This document shows positions 5,352-7,762 of a stretch of DNA of 7,762 nt, in pieces. The notes below the pieces were generated by a model. The model saw only the letters and a list, made by a program, of their open reading frames with translations. It did no database searches and was not told the DNA's origin. Source of the DNA: Gp6-AA40 sp050742535 (GTDB lineage Bacteria; Acidobacteriota; Vicinamibacteria; Vicinamibacterales; UBA2999); contig JBOGIQ010000294.1 in NCBI GenBank assembly GCA_050742535.1, positions 1-7,762 of the forward strand. Direction: 5' to 3'. A program made the position numbers and the translations under genes. Each line of letters begins with the position of its first letter. The first letter of the stretch is position 1.

Positions 5352-6824
5352 GTGATCATCCCGCGCCTTCCACGCATCCTCGCCGCGGTCGCCTTCCTGT
5401 GCGGTGCCGCCGCATGGATCCGCTTTCTCGAACTGGACCTCGTGCTCAGCCACTACGATGCCAAGGCGCATCTGGTCGTGGCCCGGCGGGTTATCGACAG
5501 CATCACGCCTGGCTGGCAGCAGATCGGCGCCGTCTGGCTGCCGCTGCCCCACCTGATTCAGATTCTTCCGGCGCAGGTGGACGTCTTCTATCGCACCGGC
5601 GCGTTCGCGTCGCTGGTGTCGATCGCGTCGTTCACGCTGATGGCCTGGGCTGCGGCCCGCCTGGTGCTGACGATGACCGGTTCGGCGCCAGGCGCAATCA
5701 CCGCCGCAGCGCTTCTGGTCGTCAACCCGAACCTGCTGTATCTGCAGAGCACACCGATGACGGAATCGCTGACGCTCGGGTTGGTGTTTCTCGCGGTGCT
5801 GTGGATCTATGAGTGGGTCGCTGAACCCGGACTCCCGGTACCGTCAAAACTGGCGGCGGCGTTGTTCGCGGCGGCCTGGACGCGCTACGAAGCGTGGCTG
5901 ATCCTGTCCGCTGCGCTGGCGTTGGCCGGACTCTCGCTCATCCGCGGCGGCGTCAGACCCGCGCGAACCGCCCGGCTGATCGCCCGCCTTGCCGTCTGGC
6001 CGGTGCTGGCAATCCTGCTGTTCGCTCTCAACAGCCGGATCACGACCGGCCAATGGCTCGTGACGGGCGGCTTCTACGAAGTGGACCCGACCTACCACGG
6101 ACTTCCCCTCAAATCGTTCATTGCCGTGTGGTGGGGAACGCACCGCCTGAGCGGCTACGTGCTGGAGATCGTCGCGATGGGCACAGCCTTCTGGCTGATT
6201 GTCCGATCCGCGTCGCGCCCAGCCGCTACTCGCGCGCTCATTCCGCTCGCGCTCGCGGCCGCCGCCGTTCTGCCGTTTTACGCGTTCGTCGGTGGGCACC
6301 CGTTTCGAGTCCGCTACATGGTCGCCCTGTCGGCCGCCTGTGCGCTGGCCGGCGGTCTTGCCGTCGCGCAGTTCCGCCGGCAGAGCGCGGCGGTCGCCCT
6401 CGCCACAGCCCTGCTGACGGCTTCGATGGTCGAGTCGCCGCCCTTCAGCCTGCACGCGCCGATGCTCGAAGAGGCGCAGTGGGACGTACCGCGGACGATC
6501 GAGCGGCGCGGCGTGACCGACTGCCTGCGCGGCGGTTACGGTGGCGAGAAGATTCTGGCGAGCATGGGCTCGCTCGCGCACTACATGCAGGAGCTGTCGC
6601 GAGACGGGTTCGCCATCGCGGATTTCGTCCACGAGGGAAACGGCGCGATCTGGGAGCTGGCATTGGCGACCCGTCCCGCCGCGCACGTGGGCTGGCTGAT
6701 CGCCGAGGAGCAGTCGGAAGGCGGCGACATCCTCGCGCGCCGGATGCGCGAGGATGTCTCTTTTGCCGCCGGGATGACGCGTGTGTGCGCGGGCGGCGGG
6801 GTGGCTTTATACAAGCTTCAGTAA
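5352..6824 (+). CDS. Polytopic GT-C-type glycosyltransferase (GT39/ArnT/RgtB-like)
   Basis: Membrane enzyme expected to transfer a sugar from a polyprenyl-phosphate donor to an acceptor outside the cytoplasmic membrane. With the GTG at 5352 the protein has 490 residues. The first helix (about 9-28) is followed by the loop SHYDAKAHL with Asp36, the usual place of the catalytic or metal-binding acidic residue in GT-C enzymes. About nine further hydrophobic segments follow (83-106, 114-132, 139-156, 167-197, 209-226, 269-284, 295-312, 323-341, 346-360), with MTES (136-139), TRYEAW (177-182) and HPFRVRYM (316-323). Residues 361-490 form a soluble tail. An in-frame ATG at 5295 would add 19 polar residues and overlap dedA by 27 bases; those codons have lower G/C at position three, so GTG is preferred. 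The open frame reaches far further upstream but is antisense to dedA. It diverges from the DedA/GT2 pair. Acceptor unknown. Confidence 0.8.
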   Translation: MIIPRLPRILAAVAFLCGAAAWIRFLELDLVLSHYDAKAHLVVARRVIDSITPGWQQIGAVWLPLPHLIQILPAQVDVFYRTGAFASLVSIASFTLMAWAAARLVLTMTGSAPGAITAAALLVVNPNLLYLQSTPMTESLTLGLVFLAVLWIYEWVAEPGLPVPSKLAAALFAAAWTRYEAWLILSAALALAGLSLIRGGVRPARTARLIARLAVWPVLAILLFALNSRITTGQWLVTGGFYEVDPTYHGLPLKSFIAVWWGTHRLSGYVLEIVAMGTAFWLIVRSASRPAATRALIPLALAAAAVLPFYAFVGGHPFRVRYMVALSAACALAGGLAVAQFRRQSAAVALATALLTASMVESPPFSLHAPMLEEAQWDVPRTIERRGVTDCLRGGYGGEKILASMGSLAHYMQELSRDGFAIADFVHEGNGAIWELALATRPAAHVGWLIAEEQSEGGDILARRMREDVSFAAGMTRVCAGGGVALYKLQ

Positions 6825-6876
6825 TGCAGAATGCAAAGTGCAGAATGCAGCCGCTTGAATTCTGCATTCTGCATTC
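6825..6876. repeat. Palindromic TGCAGAATGCA-type spacer repeat between convergent genes
   Basis: TGCAGAATGC is present as a direct pair (6825-6834 and 6839-6848). The second copy, extended to TGCAGAATGCAG (6839-6850), pairs perfectly with CTGCATTCTGCA (6862-6873) across an 11-base loop containing TTGAATT. It begins directly after the TAA of the glycosyltransferase and ends six bases before the stop of the convergent barrel gene. It could end transcription from both sides by forming a 12-base-pair stem, but there is no T-run. Its lower G/C and internal repetition set it apart from the coding DNA and suggest a dispersed element; copies elsewhere cannot be seen. Confidence 0.75.
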
Positions 6877-6881
6877 CCAAA

Positions 6882-7583
6882 CTACCGTCCAAACCTCACC
6901 CCGATAGTGAAGTTGTACGTCCAGCCGCCGAGATCGATCTTGTTGCCGGCGAAGTCGCTGCCCAAATCGCCCTCCGCGGCGTGATAACGAATCTCGCCGC
7001 CCACGCTCAATGTCTCGCCGCCGAATCGAATCCCGCCGAGGACGATCGGCCCGGTCGCCGTGCCGCTGCCGACGAACGACCCGCGGAAGATTTCCAGGTT
7101 GTTATTGAAGTCGATGAAATCTCCGGACTCGGAGTAGCGCCAGTTGATCACGCCGAGGCCGGCGCCGATGTACGGCTGCAGAGCGTTCCGCTGCCCGAGC
7201 GGCAGCGCCCGCACGGTAAAGGAGAACGGCACCTGGCGCAGCCTCAGTTCCTGCGCGACCTCGAACCCGTTGTCCTCCGTGAAATCGGTGTACACGCTGT
7301 CCACCGTCCGGCGGGAGAACCCGATGCCTGCTCCGGCTTCGAAATACTCACCGAGCGGCACCAGCCATTCCGCGCCGATCGATGCGCTGGTGAAGTCGTC
7401 GATCTCGAAGAAGAGAAAATTGCGGTTGGCGTTGAGCACGTCGCCGGCGACGCGTGCATCCTCGCCGCGTGGCGTGAACACACCCAGGGTGAAGTTGATT
7501 GTCTGCTGTGCGGATGCGGTTGCCGGCGCGACAGCCACGATCGCGCAGACAGCCAGCAGCACAGGTAAGAGTCGCTTGTGCAT
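6882..7583 (-). CDS. Outer-membrane beta-barrel protein (OmpA/OmpW-like small barrel)
   Basis: Secreted protein of 233 residues, predicted to sit in the outer membrane as an eight-strand-type barrel. Residues 1-25 are a signal peptide (basic HKR, a hydrophobic core, then ASA before QQ, cleavage after 25). The mature part alternates strands and Gly/Asp/Asn turns: INFTLGVFTPRG (29-40), SIGAEWLVPLGEYFEAGAGI (68-87), the family-typical LQPYIGAGLGVINWRY (135-150), and a closing strand TYNFTIGVRFGR (222-233). The last residue is Arg, not the usual Phe; the aromatic at 231 is third from the end. The start is ATG at 7583, with a weak AGG about ten bases upstream. It converges on the GT-C gene. No recognised ligand or enzymatic motif; a structural or porin-like role is a guess. 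Confidence 0.8.
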   Translation of the reverse strand: MHKRLLPVLLAVCAIVAVAPATASAQQTINFTLGVFTPRGEDARVAGDVLNANRNFLFFEIDDFTSASIGAEWLVPLGEYFEAGAGIGFSRRTVDSVYTDFTEDNGFEVAQELRLRQVPFSFTVRALPLGQRNALQPYIGAGLGVINWRYSESGDFIDFNNNLEIFRGSFVGSGTATGPIVLGGIRFGGETLSVGGEIRYHAAEGDLGSDFAGNKIDLGGWTYNFTIGVRFGR

Positions 7584-7665
7584 GCGGCGGCCTATTGCAC
7601 CGGCGATGCCAACCGCTCAGCTGAAGAAACGGCGATTTTCAGGAGCGATTTGACGTCGGCAGAGG
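7584..7665. other. Spacer upstream of the barrel gene
   Basis: This 82-base non-coding gap lies between the end of the right-edge gene and the barrel gene start. It should hold the barrel gene's leader and any promoter of its own. I found no -35/-10 pair with acceptable spacing and no strong hairpin. A TTGACC at the 3' end of the upstream gene (minus strand) has no matching -10 at 16-18 bases. Confidence 0.4.
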
Positions 7666-7762
7666 TCAATCCGTCCGCTGCAGAGAACGTTCGCCACGGA
7701 ACACCAGGATGACGTCGAGCACCTCGCCGTGGACGTGTCCGTTCGACGCGACCAGATGCGCG
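7666..7762 (-). CDS. 3' end of an unrecognised gene (starts outside window)
   Basis: The minus strand is open from the right edge to a TGA at 7666-7668, giving the last 31 residues of a protein: AHLVASNGHVHGEV then LDVILVFRGERSLQRTD. Most codons end in G or C, as in the confirmed genes here, whereas the other two minus-strand frames give arginine-rich or serine/cysteine-rich translations. The fragment alternates hydrophobic and charged residues in a way expected of a folded domain's last strand, but it is too short to name. It reads in the same direction as the barrel gene 82 bases downstream, so the two may be co-transcribed. Confidence 0.45.
   Translation of the reverse strand, partial: AHLVASNGHVHGEVLDVILVFRGERSLQRTD

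Noticed and set aside
5844..6686. 280-codon minus-strand open frame opposite the GT-C gene
   Set aside because: The Arg/Gln/Gly/Asp-rich translation has no domain, and the plus strand shows membrane helices and conserved motifs over the same bases.
6825..6876. CRISPR-like or tandem array
   Set aside because: There are only two direct units, ten bases long and four bases apart, plus one inverted copy. No spacers or cas genes are present.
6882..6890. Frameshifted barrel C-terminus because the last residue is Arg instead of Phe
   Set aside because: The closing strand is complete and has Phe two residues before the end. Many barrel proteins deviate from the terminal-Phe rule, so there is no reason to call it broken.

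Overview
The window is GC-rich, with high G/C at third codon positions, and codes almost without gaps. The genome type is a Gram-negative diderm: two genes encode signal-peptide-bearing outer-membrane beta-barrel candidates, and a third encodes a DapF-family protein (diaminopimelate is a peptidoglycan and lysine precursor). The gene mix, the codon bias and the two kinds of short palindromic spacer repeat resemble Acidobacteria, possibly the Vicinamibacteria group. That placement is an impression, not a demonstrated assignment.

Layout. From about 5321 down to base 1 everything reads on the minus strand, and the tight packing suggests one transcription unit: dedA-like membrane protein, family 2 glycosyltransferase, a 72-base spacer with nested palindromes, ttcA (tRNA 2-thiocytidine synthesis), dtd (D-aminoacyl-tRNA deacylase), an outer-membrane protein, a dapF homologue, and a DASS/SLC13-type anion transporter that runs off the left edge. 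Junctions are overlaps (14 bases dedA/glycosyltransferase, TTGA for OMP/dapF, TGATG for dapF/transporter) or gaps of 8-13 bases. Four of the seven genes start with GTG or TTG. Divergent from dedA, on the plus strand, is a polytopic GT-C-type glycosyltransferase (5352-6824). It converges on a second outer-membrane barrel gene (6882-7583, minus), with a palindromic 52-base repeat between them. The last ~100 bases hold the 3' end of another minus-strand gene.

How the genes may work together. The GT2 enzyme, the DedA protein and the GT-C enzyme are three classes that act around polyprenyl phosphate: loading a sugar on the lipid, moving the lipid carrier across the membrane, and transferring the sugar on the periplasmic side. 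Their adjacency suggests a small envelope-glycosylation module, but this is inference. ttcA and dtd are translation-quality genes and may simply share the transcript.

The most unusual observation is the DapF homologue. Both positions that carry the catalytic cysteines in characterised DapF are serine (residues 69 and 206), while the residues that bind diaminopimelate are kept. No tRNA, rRNA, CRISPR array, insertion sequence or defence system was seen, and most of the window is ordinary housekeeping and envelope gene content.
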